Source: Rhodospirillales bacterium (lineage in GTDB: Bacteria > Pseudomonadota > Alphaproteobacteria > ATCC43930 > CGMCC-115725). From it: DNA of 44,080 nt. The position numbers and the translations under genes were made by a program. The DNA lies in NCBI GenBank assembly GCA_028288725.1, contig JAQGIC010000117.1, positions 1-44,080 of the forward strand, given 5' to 3'. Shown in pieces: positions 8,155 to 16,569 of this stretch; within the stretch, counting starts at the first letter, position 1; the number at the start of each line of letters is the position of its first letter. A model generated the notes under the pieces. It was not told the origin of the DNA. It saw nothing but the letters and a program-made list of their open reading frames with translations, and searched no databases.

Positions 8155-9839
8155 CCGCACAGATGCACCCGATGGCCGACGAAGCCTTCCGCGACATCGT
8201 TCTAACCTTCCCGGATCAGCGCGACTGGGTGCTGGGACGGGTGCTCGAGCACCGGGCGAAAGTCGACGCGGATCGCCCATTTCTGCAATGGGAGGAGAGC
8301 CGGCCGCTGACCTTTGCGGAGACCAACCGGGAGGTCAACCGGCTGGCGCACGGCCTGGCCGCCGCCGGGGTCGGGCACGGCGACCGCGTGATGCTGTTTC
8401 TGCCGAACTGCCGCGACTATGTCCTGACCTGGTTTGCGCTGGCCAAGCTCGGCGCCGTCGAGGTGCCCGTGAACAGCCACTACCGTGGGCAGTTCCTCGA
8501 ACATGTCGCCAACAACTGCGCCGCCCGCATGGTGGTGACGACCGGCGATCTGTTGCCCCGCATCGCGGAGAGCGAACCGCAGCTGCTGCATCTGCGGCAG
8601 GCCTTCGTGATCGGAGCGGTTCCGGAGGATCCGGGATTGAAGCAGATCGCGCTGCGGGATTTCGACGAGCTCCGAAGTTCGAACGAGGACGACCCGGCAG
8701 TGACGGTGTCGCCCAGCGACATCTGCGCGATCCTGTTCACCTCCGGCACGACAGGCCTGTCCAAGGGCGTGCTGATGCCGCATGCCCAGATGTTTTTCTT
8801 TGCGGAGCAAGGCGCCAGCCTCGTGCGGTTGACCCACGACGACGTCTATATGAATGCGTTTCCGCTATTCCACGGCAATGCCCAGTTCCTCACGACCTAT
8901 CCCTGCCTCATCCGGGGCGCCCGGGCCGTGCTCTACGAACGCTTCAGCGCCGGCGACTGGATCGATCGGATCCGTCGCAACGACGTGACCCTGACGAACC
9001 TGCTGGGCGTCACCATGGATTTCGTGTTCAAGCAGCCTGCCCGGCCTGACGACGCCGACAACAAGCTGCGGCTGGTCTACGCAGTCCCGACGGCACACGC
9101 GATCCTCGCCCAATTCAAGCGGCGCTTCGATGTCCATGTCTTCGTCGACGCGTTCGGACAGACCGAGACTTGTTGGCCGCTGATGACGCCCTATGACGAG
9201 GACCGTCCGCCCGGCGCCGTCGGCAAGGTGGTCGCCGACTGGTACGACGTCCGGCTGGTGAACCCCGAGACCGACGAGGACGTGCCCGAGGGCGAGCTGG
9301 GTGAACTCGTCGTTCGCCACAAGCGGCCCTGGACGCTCTGCGCCGGCTACAACGGCAACGCCGAGGCCACCCTCAACGCCATGCGCAATCTTTGGTGGCA
9401 TACCGGCGACGGCATGCGCCGCGATGCCGCCGGCTGGTATTATTTCGTCGACCGCGTCAACGACGCCCTGCGCGTCCGGGGGGAAAACGTTTCGTCCTAC
9501 GAAGTCGAGCAGGTGGTGCTGTCGCACCCCGACGTGCTCGAATGCGCGGCGGTCGGGCTGCGCACGGAAACGTCAGGCGGCGAGCACGAAATCAAGATCA
9601 GCGTGGTGCCGAGACCAGGCCTTGCGATCGATCCGGTGGCACTCATTCGTCATTGCGAGGCCCGTGCGCCCTATTTCGCCGTGCCGCGGTTCGTCGAGTT
9701 CATCGAGCGATTGCCGCGCACGCCGACCGAAAAAATACAGAAGCATTTGTTGCGCAAGAGCGGCATCGGGCCATCGACGTGGGATCGCGTGGCCGCAGGT
9801 GTCAAGACCGAGCACGAGCTCAAGCGCGAACGTCGCTGA
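8151..9839 (+). CDS. AMP-forming acyl-CoA synthetase (CaiC/FadD type)
   Basis: A 562-residue member of the ANL superfamily, activating a carboxylic acid with ATP to acyl-AMP and then to acyl-CoA. Seen in order: the phosphate loop AILFTSGTTGLSKGVLMPH (around residue 193), FHGNAQFLTTY, the adenine-site motif VFVDAFGQTETCW, GYNGNAEATLNAMRNLWWHTGD with the ribose-binding Asp, the hinge FVDRVNDALRVRGENVSSYEVE, and the late catalytic lysine in TPTEKIQKHLLR. All key residues are present. The start at 8151 overlaps the preceding stop by four bases. The middle part looks closest to crotonobetaine/carnitine-CoA ligases. It and the fused CoA-transferase give two independent ways to make the CoA ester. 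Substrate unknown. Confidence 0.88.
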   Translation: MTAQMHPMADEAFRDIVLTFPDQRDWVLGRVLEHRAKVDADRPFLQWEESRPLTFAETNREVNRLAHGLAAAGVGHGDRVMLFLPNCRDYVLTWFALAKLGAVEVPVNSHYRGQFLEHVANNCAARMVVTTGDLLPRIAESEPQLLHLRQAFVIGAVPEDPGLKQIALRDFDELRSSNEDDPAVTVSPSDICAILFTSGTTGLSKGVLMPHAQMFFFAEQGASLVRLTHDDVYMNAFPLFHGNAQFLTTYPCLIRGARAVLYERFSAGDWIDRIRRNDVTLTNLLGVTMDFVFKQPARPDDADNKLRLVYAVPTAHAILAQFKRRFDVHVFVDAFGQTETCWPLMTPYDEDRPPGAVGKVVADWYDVRLVNPETDEDVPEGELGELVVRHKRPWTLCAGYNGNAEATLNAMRNLWWHTGDGMRRDAAGWYYFVDRVNDALRVRGENVSSYEVEQVVLSHPDVLECAAVGLRTETSGGEHEIKISVVPRPGLAIDPVALIRHCEARAPYFAVPRFVEFIERLPRTPTEKIQKHLLRKSGIGPSTWDRVAAGVKTEHELKRERR

Positions 9840-9850
9840 GGAGACATCGC

Positions 9851-10660
9851 ATGTCCGTTCCGCCGCTGGTGAACACGGCCAACGTCAAGACCGAAGTCGA
9901 GAACAACGTGGCATGGATCACCATCGACCATGAGGAGCGTCTCAATGCGTTCGATCTCGCAACGCAGACGGACCTGACCGCGGCGTTCCGCGCCTGCGGC
10001 GGCGACCCGTCGATCGGCGCCGTGGTCCTCACGGGGGCGGGCGATCGCGCCTTCTGTGCCGGCGGCTATCTCAAGGACTTGGCCGAGCCTGATTTGAATC
10101 AGCTGCACCAGCTGTTCCTCGGCACTGTCGAACTCGTCAACGCCATCCGCCAGATCCGTCAGCCGGTCATCGCGGCGGTGAACGGTTATGCCATGGGAGG
10201 CGGCAACGAGCTCGTCATCGCCTGCGATTTCGCGGTTGCGTCCGACAAGGCCATTCTGGGCCAGACCGGGCCGCGGATCGGCAGCGCGCCCGTGGTCGGC
10301 GGCACCAACATGCTCACGCTGATGATCGGCGAGAAGCGCGCCAAGGAAGTGTCGTTCCTGTGCCGCAAGTACACCGCGGCGCAAGCCTTGGAGATGGGCT
10401 GGATCAACGAGGTGGCGCCGCACGACCAGTTGCGAACCCGTGTGCGGGCCTGGTGCGACGAAGTTTTGGCACTCAGCCCGCGCTATCTCGAAATCGCCAA
10501 GGTCAGTTCGAACTACTGGTGGGACCTGCTGCAGCCCGGCTTCAGCCATGGCGCCCGACTGCTTGCGGCCTCGGCCGGCAGCGAGGAGATGCTGGAGGGC
10601 GCACGAGCCTTCGTCGAGAAGCGCAAGCCGGACTTCATGCAGTTTCGCAAGCGAAAATGA
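9851..10660 (+). CDS. MenB/BadI-like crotonase (ring-forming or ring-cleaving enoyl-CoA hydratase family)
   Basis: A 269-residue crotonase of the MenB/BadI subgroup: LTGAGDRAFCAGG (oxyanion loop), GYAMGGGNELVIACD, GQTGPRIGS, FLCRKYTAAQALEMGWINEV and the C-terminal AFVEKRKPDFMQF. MenB makes dihydroxynaphthoyl-CoA and BadI hydrolyses 2-ketocyclohexanecarboxyl-CoA to pimeloyl-CoA. No other menaquinone gene is in the window, while CoA ligase, dehydrogenase and transport genes surround it, so a ring-hydrolysing or C-C bond-cleaving role is more likely than menaquinone synthesis. The segment after GQTGPRIGS reads APVVGGT. As recalled, MenB has FDGGWG there and BadI VDPGYG, so the conserved Asp is absent and the exact chemistry is open. 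Starts 11 bp after the ligase stop with a GAGGAGA ribosome site. Confidence 0.78.
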   Translation: MSVPPLVNTANVKTEVENNVAWITIDHEERLNAFDLATQTDLTAAFRACGGDPSIGAVVLTGAGDRAFCAGGYLKDLAEPDLNQLHQLFLGTVELVNAIRQIRQPVIAAVNGYAMGGGNELVIACDFAVASDKAILGQTGPRIGSAPVVGGTNMLTLMIGEKRAKEVSFLCRKYTAAQALEMGWINEVAPHDQLRTRVRAWCDEVLALSPRYLEIAKVSSNYWWDLLQPGFSHGARLLAASAGSEEMLEGARAFVEKRKPDFMQFRKRK

Positions 10661-10715
10661 CGCCTCATTAATAAATGCGGACCGCCCAAAGCGGCCACAA
10701 CGGGAGGGAAGCGAT

Positions 10716-11918
10716 ATGGAAACTTTGAATTTGACTCGGCGGGCCGCGTTGGCCGGCGGCGGCGCGGCACTCGGGGTTGCGTTGTTCGCCAGCCGGGCGT
10801 CGGCCCAGACCGGGCCCATCACGATCGGCTGTCTCGTGCCGCTGACCGGGGCGGGATCGATCTACGGACCCGGCATGCGTGACGCCATCGCCGCGGTCGT
10901 CAAACAGGTCAATGGCGCCGGCGGTGTGCTCGGGCAGCAAATTCAACTCGTGACGGAAGACGATCAGACCAATCCGGAAGCCGCGGTCCGGGCCATCCGC
11001 AAGCTCATCAATGTCGACAAATCCGTGGCGGTGCTGGGTCCCTGGGCCTCCTCGGTCGCGGCGGCCGTCGCACCCTTGTGCTGGGAAAACCAGACACTGT
11101 GCGCCATCGTCGGCTCGGCCGACAGCATCACGCGCCTGCCGCACCAGGGTTTTCTGATCCGCACCCAGCCCAGCATCTCGATGCAGGCCGCCCGCTTCGG
11201 CAAACTCGCCATCGATCTCGGCGGCAAGTCGATCTACTTCCTGGGGCCCCAGACGCCGTTCACCCAGACCTACATCGACGTCGTCGCGAAGATGGCGCAC
11301 GACAAGGGCCTTACCTTCAACTCGCAGATCTACGACGGCTCGAAGACCAGCTTCCGCTCCGAAATCGATAGCATGCGTCAAGTGGCGCCCGACACCGTGC
11401 TGCTCGGCGGATATGTGACGGACATCGCCGTCGTCCTGCGCGAACTCTACCGCGCCAATTTCACCAGCCGCCTGATCGGCTTCGGCACCGGCGTCAATAC
11501 CAGCCTGCTCCAAGGCATGCCGAAGGAAGCCGTCGAGGGGGTCTATGCGGTCACGCCCTCGGCGTCGCTGCAGGGAAGCGCCTATCAGAAGCTCGCCGCC
11601 CTCGTCGGCAATCCGGCGCCCGGCCCTTTCGAAGCCCAGGCCTATGACATGATCAACCTCACCGTGCTGGCGATCGCCCAGGCGGGCAAGGCGACGGGCG
11701 TCGCCGCGCGCGACGCGATCAGGACGGTCAGCCAGGGCGACGGCACGGTCGTCGACAATGCGCCGGATGGCCTCGCGCTGATCGCGAAGGGACAGAAGGT
11801 GAATTACGAAGGCGCCAGCGGTTCCTGCGATTTCGACCAATATGGCGACATCGTCGCGGCGAAATTCAAGATCGAGCGGGTCCTGAACGGCCAGATCACG
11901 ACGGTCGAGATCTCGTGA
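10716..11918 (+). CDS. Branched-chain amino acid-type ABC transporter, substrate-binding protein (Tat exported)
   Basis: A 400-residue periplasmic binding protein of the LivK-like class I family. The N-terminus has a twin-arginine signal (NLTRRAALAGGGAALG) with likely cleavage after ASA at residue 30. The mature part starts GPITIGCLVPLTGAGSIYGPG, the standard opening of this family, followed by the two-lobe pattern (ITEDDQTNPEAAV-like helix, LGPWASSVAAAVAPL). In aromatic and alicyclic-acid degraders such proteins bind carboxylic acids instead of amino acids; the operon context suggests that here. Ribosome site GGGAGG lies just upstream of ATG 10716. Followed by all four membrane and ATPase components. 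Confidence 0.88.
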   Translation: METLNLTRRAALAGGGAALGVALFASRASAQTGPITIGCLVPLTGAGSIYGPGMRDAIAAVVKQVNGAGGVLGQQIQLVTEDDQTNPEAAVRAIRKLINVDKSVAVLGPWASSVAAAVAPLCWENQTLCAIVGSADSITRLPHQGFLIRTQPSISMQAARFGKLAIDLGGKSIYFLGPQTPFTQTYIDVVAKMAHDKGLTFNSQIYDGSKTSFRSEIDSMRQVAPDTVLLGGYVTDIAVVLRELYRANFTSRLIGFGTGVNTSLLQGMPKEAVEGVYAVTPSASLQGSAYQKLAALVGNPAPGPFEAQAYDMINLTVLAIAQAGKATGVAARDAIRTVSQGDGTVVDNAPDGLALIAKGQKVNYEGASGSCDFDQYGDIVAAKFKIERVLNGQITTVEIS

Positions 11919-11973
11919 TGCAGGCCCAAGCCGGACGCCGCAACGACGAAGCCATATTGGGCCACCCGACTTC

Positions 11974-12741
11974 ATGAGCCTGCTCGAAATCAAAGATCTG
12001 ACCAAGTCGTTCTTCGGTGCCCACGCCCTGCGCGGCGCATCGTTCAACGCCGAACAAGGCTGCATCACCGGCCTGATTGGACCCAACGGCGCCGGCAAAA
12101 CGACATTGTTCAACGTCGTCTCCGGCGTCATGCGGGCGGACGGCGGCACCGTGCTGTTCGACGGCCGGAACATCACGAACCTCAGGCCCGACGAAATCAC
12201 CCGCGCCGGCCTCATGCGAACCTTTCAGATCGCGCGGGGGTTTCCGCGCCTGACCGTGCTCGAAAACCTGATGCTCTACGCCCCGGGAAATCCCGGAGAA
12301 ACGCTCGTCGGCGCCATCTGGCGCGGGTCGGACGCCCGCGCCAGCGAGGCCGCAATTCGCGAGGAGGCCCTGCGGGTCGCCAAACGACTGGATCTGACCC
12401 GGGTCATCGATAATTACGCGTCCGATCTGTCGGGCGGACAGAAAAAGCTGCTGGAAATCGGTCGCGCCATCATGGCGAAGCCGAAGATGATCCTGCTCGA
12501 CGAGCCGGCCGCCGGGGTCAACCCGAGCCTGACCAGGATCATCGCCGGACATATCCGGGAGCTTGCCCAAGAGGGCACCAGCTTCCTCATCATCGAGCAC
12601 GACATGATGCTGGTGCGCGAACTCTGCGATCCGGTCATCGTGATGGCGGAAGGCCGCGACTTCGTCGCCGGCAGCTTCGCCGAGGTCACGGCCGATGCGC
12701 GGGTGCAAGAAGCCTATCTCGGGAAAAGACGATGGTCCTGA
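11974..12741 (+). CDS. livG: ABC transporter ATP-binding protein, LivG type
   Basis: A 255-residue ATPase of a branched-chain-type importer. Walker A is GPNGAGKTT, the family-specific segment RTFQIARGFPRLTVLENL follows, the signature is LSGGQKKLLEIGRA, Walker B is MILLDEPAAGVNP and the switch His is in IIEHDM. It couples ATP hydrolysis at the inner membrane to import of the ligand delivered by the binding protein at 10716. Its 3' end overlaps the next ATPase gene by 10 bp, so the two are translated together, as expected for a LivG-LivF heterodimer. Confidence 0.92.
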   Translation: MSLLEIKDLTKSFFGAHALRGASFNAEQGCITGLIGPNGAGKTTLFNVVSGVMRADGGTVLFDGRNITNLRPDEITRAGLMRTFQIARGFPRLTVLENLMLYAPGNPGETLVGAIWRGSDARASEAAIREEALRVAKRLDLTRVIDNYASDLSGGQKKLLEIGRAIMAKPKMILLDEPAAGVNPSLTRIIAGHIRELAQEGTSFLIIEHDMMLVRELCDPVIVMAEGRDFVAGSFAEVTADARVQEAYLGKRRWS

Positions 12742-13436
12742 TCGTGAGAGACCTCGTCGCCGGATACGGCGCCGCGGACGAGATTCTGAAAGGCGTGTCC
12801 TTGTCGGTCGGCGCGGGCGAGATCGTCTCGATCATCGGGCCGAATGGCGCCGGCAAATCCACCTGCCTCAAGGTCATTGCCGGGCTGTTGGCGCCGCGGC
12901 GCGGCAGCGTCACGTTCAAGGGCCACGAGATCGCCGGCCTTCCCGCCCGGCGCACGGCGGCCCTCGGCCTCGCCTATGTGGCGCAGGAAAACAACGTCTT
13001 CCCGTCCCTAAGCATCCAGGAGAACCTGGCGATCGGCGGCTATCTTAACCCATCCACCCGGCGTCGGCGCAGCGACGAAATCATGGGTCAGTTTCCCCTG
13101 CTGCGCGAGCGCCGGCGGGATGCTGCGCGTGCCTTGTCGGGCGGGCAGCGCCAGACGCTGGCCGTCGCCATGGCGCTCATGTCGGAGCCCGCCCTGCTGG
13201 TGCTCGACGAGCCCTCGGCCGGCCTTTCGCCCGTCGCGGCCGAGACCCTGTTCGAGACCATTGTCGCCATCAAGGCCGCCGGCGTCTCGGTGCTGATGAT
13301 CGAGCAGAACGCGCTCGACGCGCTGGCCATCTCGGACCGCGCCTACATCCTCGTGCTGGGGCAGAACCGGCAGGACGGGCCGGCGGCCGACCTCGCCAAC
13401 GATCCAGAAATTCGCACCATCTTCCTGGGTGGGTAA
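12732..13436 (+). CDS. livF: ABC transporter ATP-binding protein, LivF type
   Basis: A 234-residue second ATPase of the importer, shorter than LivG as usual. Seen: GYGAADEILKGVSL, Walker A GPNGAGKST, GLAYVAQENNVFPSLSIQENL (the LivF-type Q-loop region), signature LSGGQRQTLAVAMALM, Walker B LLVLDEPSAGLSP and IEQNALDAL, where the usual switch residue His is Asn-Ala in LivF proteins. It overlaps livG by 10 bp and ends 12 bp before the permease gene. Confidence 0.92.
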   Translation: MVLIVRDLVAGYGAADEILKGVSLSVGAGEIVSIIGPNGAGKSTCLKVIAGLLAPRRGSVTFKGHEIAGLPARRTAALGLAYVAQENNVFPSLSIQENLAIGGYLNPSTRRRRSDEIMGQFPLLRERRRDAARALSGGQRQTLAVAMALMSEPALLVLDEPSAGLSPVAAETLFETIVAIKAAGVSVLMIEQNALDALAISDRAYILVLGQNRQDGPAADLANDPEIRTIFLGG

Positions 13437-13448
13437 GGGCCGCGCATC

Positions 13449-14315
13449 GTGATCGAGACCATTCTTCAACTGGCGGCCAACGGCATCATGTCCGGTGCCG
13501 TCCTTGCCGTGGCGGCGATCGGCTTCACCATGATGTTCGCGGTGCTGCGATTTCCCAACTTCTCGCTGGCCGGCCACATGGCCGGAGGCGCCTATGCCGG
13601 CTGGATCGCCAACACGATGTTCGGCCTTCCGCTGCCGCTGGCCCTGCTTTGCGGCTTCCTGGTCGCGGGCGGAATCGGCGTGGCCAGCGACTTCATCGTC
13701 CTGCGCCCGCTGCGGCGGGCGGCGCCGATCACCTTGGCCATCGCCTCGGTCGCGATTTCGCTGTTCATCGAAAACGCGCTGCGCTTCGGCTTCGGCAACG
13801 ATCTGCGCAGCTTCGATCTGCCCCTGGCGCGCGACTGGGTCATCGGGTGGTTGCGGCTGGGACCGCAGCAGGTCCAGAACGCCGGGCTGGCGATCGTGGC
13901 GATGCTGATCCTGTTCGTCATCTTCACCTTCACGCAGACGGGGCGTGCGATGCGCGCGACGGCCGACAACGCGGGCCTTGCGGCGGTCAAGGGGATCGAT
14001 ACCGAGAAGATCACCCGCCTCGTCTCGTTCCTCGGCATGGGGCTCGCCGGTGCGGCGGGCGTGTTGCTCGGCGCCGACACGTCGATCGAGCCGCTGCTCG
14101 GACTGAAGGTCATCCTGTCGGTGTTCGCCGCCGCCGTGCTGGGCGGCCTCGGCAGCATTCCGGGCGCTGTCCTCGGCGCCTTCGCCATCGGGATCGTCGA
14201 GGAAGCCTCGCAGATCGTCGTGCCCGCGACCTACAAGGGGGCGGTCGGCTTCGTCGCGATCCTCCTGGTTCTCTCGTTCCGGCCGAGCGGCTTTCTCGGC
14301 CGGCGCCAAACCTAG
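13449..14315 (+). CDS. livH: Branched-chain-type ABC transporter permease, LivH type
   Basis: A 288-residue inner-membrane permease with about eight hydrophobic segments. The N-terminal ANGIMSGAVLAVAAIGFTMM is the characteristic LivH start, and the coupling region toward the ATPase reads TGRAMRATADNAGLAAVKGID. The last part has AAAVLGGLGSIPGAVLGAFAIG. It starts with GTG, 12 bp after livF. With LivM it forms the translocation channel. Confidence 0.9.
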   Translation: MIETILQLAANGIMSGAVLAVAAIGFTMMFAVLRFPNFSLAGHMAGGAYAGWIANTMFGLPLPLALLCGFLVAGGIGVASDFIVLRPLRRAAPITLAIASVAISLFIENALRFGFGNDLRSFDLPLARDWVIGWLRLGPQQVQNAGLAIVAMLILFVIFTFTQTGRAMRATADNAGLAAVKGIDTEKITRLVSFLGMGLAGAAGVLLGADTSIEPLLGLKVILSVFAAAVLGGLGSIPGAVLGAFAIGIVEEASQIVVPATYKGAVGFVAILLVLSFRPSGFLGRRQT

Positions 14316-14329
14316 ACGGAAGGCCGCGC

Positions 14330-15217
14330 ATGGACAGCTATCTGATTGCCATGGTCACGCTGGCCGCCATCTACGCGATGATGGCGATCAGCCTCAATCT
14401 CTCCTGGGGCTTGGCCGGCATGGTCAATCTGGGGCTTGCCGGATTCATCAGCATCGGCGCCTACGCGTCGGGCCTGCTGACGACGGTGCTCGGCTGGCCG
14501 GTACCCTTGGCCATTCTCGCCGCCATGATCATCGGGCTGGTGAGCGGCGTCGCCCTGACCTACGTGACGCTCCGGCTCCGCGACGATTATCTGGCGATCG
14601 TGACGCTCGGCTTTGCCGAGGTCATCCGTCTCGCCATCGTCAACGAACTGTGGCTGACCCACGGCTCGGACGGCATCTCCGGCATTCCAGGCATCGTGGC
14701 GCGCGAATACGGCTACGGCTTCGAGCTCGGGACCTTGGCGCTTGCCCTCGCGGCCGTCGCTCTCTGCTACTGGCTGGCGGATCGGGTCAGGACGTCACCC
14801 TATGGTCGCAACCTGCGCGCCATTCGCGACGACCCGGAAGGAACCGCGGTCGCCGGCAAGAACGTGACGCTGATCAAGGTGAAGACGTTCGGGCTGAGCA
14901 CCGCCATTGCCGCCCTGGCCGGAGCGTTCTATGCCCACTACACCTCCTTCATCTCGCCGGAGATCTTTCAGCCGCTGCTCACCATGTACGTGTTCCTGGC
15001 ACTGACGATGGGCGGCACCGGCAATAACCGCGGTGCCATGCTCGGCGCCTTCCTGCTCATTTTCGTGCTGGAGGCATCGCGCTTCATCGCGCCGTCGCTG
15101 CCGCAATTCTCCGCCGTGCAGCACGCGGCCATTCGGGAAATGCTCGTCGCGGTGCTGTTCATCCTCACGCTGCTCTATCGTCCGCAGGGCATTTCTCCGG
15201 AAACCCGCCACAGATGA
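14330..15217 (+). CDS. livM: Branched-chain-type ABC transporter permease, LivM type
   Basis: A 295-residue partner permease with about nine hydrophobic segments. Typical LivM features: LNLSWGLAGMVNLGLAGFIS, TLRLRDDYLAIVTLGFAEVIR, the EAA-like cytoplasmic loop SPYGRNLRAIRDDPEGTAVAG, and the final LFILTLLYRPQGI. It begins at ATG 14330, 14 bp after livH, with an AGACGGAAGG ribosome site. It closes the set of five transporter genes (10716-15217). Confidence 0.92.
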   Translation: MDSYLIAMVTLAAIYAMMAISLNLSWGLAGMVNLGLAGFISIGAYASGLLTTVLGWPVPLAILAAMIIGLVSGVALTYVTLRLRDDYLAIVTLGFAEVIRLAIVNELWLTHGSDGISGIPGIVAREYGYGFELGTLALALAAVALCYWLADRVRTSPYGRNLRAIRDDPEGTAVAGKNVTLIKVKTFGLSTAIAALAGAFYAHYTSFISPEIFQPLLTMYVFLALTMGGTGNNRGAMLGAFLLIFVLEASRFIAPSLPQFSAVQHAAIREMLVAVLFILTLLYRPQGISPETRHR

Positions 15218-15340
15218 AAGCATGCGCGTCGCCATTGGTCGCCAGGCTCGCTCCTCCGAGGATAAGGGCACCACACTTTTCGGAGCACGGCGGCACGCGT
15301 GAAACTCTACGAGGGATCATTGCCAGGAGGTTGAACTGAG

Positions 15341-16105
15341 ATGAGCGACGTTCGCATCACGACCAACGGCCACGTCGGCATCGCGGAGATCTGCCGCGCG
15401 CCCAACAATTACTTTGACATCCCCCTGATCCGCGACCTCGCCGCCGCCTTCGAGGCGTTCGACGCCGACCAGAACATTCGCAGCATCCTGCTGGCATCGG
15501 ACGGCAAGAACTTCTGCGCAGGTGCCGATTTCAGTGCGCCCGCGCGGGACACGGTCGGCGATCCCACCTCCGGGCATCTCTATCAGCAGGCAGTTCGGCT
15601 GTTCCGCTGCGAGACCCCGATCGTGGCCGCGATCCAGGGCTCCGCCGTCGGCGGCGGGTTGGGCTTATCGCTCGTCGCTGATTTTCGAGTGGCCTCGCCA
15701 GACTCTCGCTTTGCAGCCAACTTCAACCGCCTGGGGTTCCATCCCGGCTTCGGGCTAAGCGTTACGTTGCCGCGCGTGGTCGGTCAGCAGAAGGCCGCTC
15801 TGTTGTTCTACACCGGCCGCCGGATCGGCGGCGAAGAGGCGCACGCGATCGGCCTCGTCGACGTGCTGGCCGCCTCGGGGGAGGTGCGGACGGCAGCGCT
15901 GGCACTGGCGACGGAGATAGCACAGTCCGCTCCGATCGCTGTCGTCTCTACCCGGCGGACGCTACGCCGTGGTCTTGCGGATGCGGTGGCGGCCATCACC
16001 GACCATGAATTATCGGAACAACAGCAGCATTTCGAGTCCGCGGATTTCAAGGAAGGCGTGAAGGCAATGGCCGAGCGGCGGCTGCCTGTTTTCGAGCGGC
16101 GTTAG
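15341..16105 (+). CDS. Enoyl-CoA hydratase/isomerase family protein, atypical active site
   Basis: A 254-residue crotonase, preceded by CCAGGAGG at a good distance. The oxyanion-hole loop is [10 protein letters not shown] and the second loop [19 protein letters not shown]. The position normally held by the first catalytic Glu is Gly, and the region of the second (usually PE followed by a hydrophobic residue) reads [12 protein letters not shown], so both hydratase glutamates seem to be absent. It may therefore act on an acyl-CoA by isomerisation, hydrolysis or decarboxylation instead of simple hydration. It lies 123 bp after livM, probably as the last gene of the plus operon, and its stop overlaps the stop of the convergent MaoC gene. 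Confidence 0.82.
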   Translation: MSDVRITTNGHVGIAEICRAPNNYFDIPLIRDLAAAFEAFDADQNIRSILLASDGKNFCAGADFSAPARDTVGDPTSGHLYQQAVRLFRCETPIVAAIQGSAVGGGLGLSLVADFRVASPDSRFAANFNRLGFHPGFGLSVTLPRVVGQQKAALLFYTGRRIGGEEAHAIGLVDVLAASGEVRTAALALATEIAQSAPIAVVSTRRTLRRGLADAVAAITDHELSEQQQHFESADFKEGVKAMAERRLPVFERR

Positions 16106-16557
16106 CATCGTGCTCTAAGCATCAGCGCCGAGCGCTTGCAGTGCCCGACCAGCTCTTGCCTCTGATTGAACGCACGGTGCAGAAACACCACTATTCCCTG
16201 GCCCGGGCGCGATTTGCTTTCGCGCATTTCCAGCACTTCGGTCTCCACCCTCACCGTGTCGCCGTGGAACAGCGGCTTCGGAAACCGGACCTCGTCCCAG
16301 CCGAGGTTGGCGACCGTGGTGCCGAGCGTGGTGTCGCCCACAGTGATGCCGACCATCAGGCCGAGGGTGAAGGCGCTGTTGACGATGCGTTGGCCGAACT
16401 CGGTCTCGTCGCGGCAATATTCCTCGTCCAGATGCAGCGCCGCCGGATTGTGGGTGAGGGCCGTGAAGAACACATTGTCCGCCTCGGTCACGGTCCGCCG
16501 GATCGCATGTTTGAACGTCTGGCCGATATGGAACTGGTCGTAGAATAGGCCCGCCAT
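16102..16557 (-). CDS. MaoC-like hotdog dehydratase
   Basis: A 151-residue single hotdog domain protein. It has the R-hydratase-type motif at about residues 24-50 ([21 protein letters not shown], in part), with the Asp/Asn-His pair, then [17 protein letters not shown] and [21 protein letters not shown]. Such enzymes add or remove water on enoyl-CoA or hydroxyacyl-CoA, including itaconyl-CoA and mesaconyl-CoA. It is the last gene of the nine-gene cluster 2 operon, 12 bp after the MFS gene, and converges on the crotonase gene with a four-base overlap of stops. Confidence 0.85.
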   Translation of the reverse strand: MAGLFYDQFHIGQTFKHAIRRTVTEADNVFFTALTHNPAALHLDEEYCRDETEFGQRIVNSAFTLGLMVGITVGDTTLGTTVANLGWDEVRFPKPLFHGDTVRVETEVLEMRESKSRPGQGIVVFLHRAFNQRQELVGHCKRSALMLRARC

Positions 16558-16569
16558 GGGTCCGTCTCC

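Noticed and set aside
6475-8280. 601-codon minus-strand frame
   Set aside because: Antisense to the fused CoA-transferase and the start of the ligase, with no domain pattern; a high-GC artefact.
10668-12215. 515-codon minus-strand frame
   Set aside because: Antisense to the binding protein and livG; no motif or ribosome site.
13008-14309. 433-codon minus-strand frame rich in Asp, Arg and His
   Set aside because: Antisense to livF and livH; repetitive charged composition is typical for the reverse strand of membrane-protein genes.
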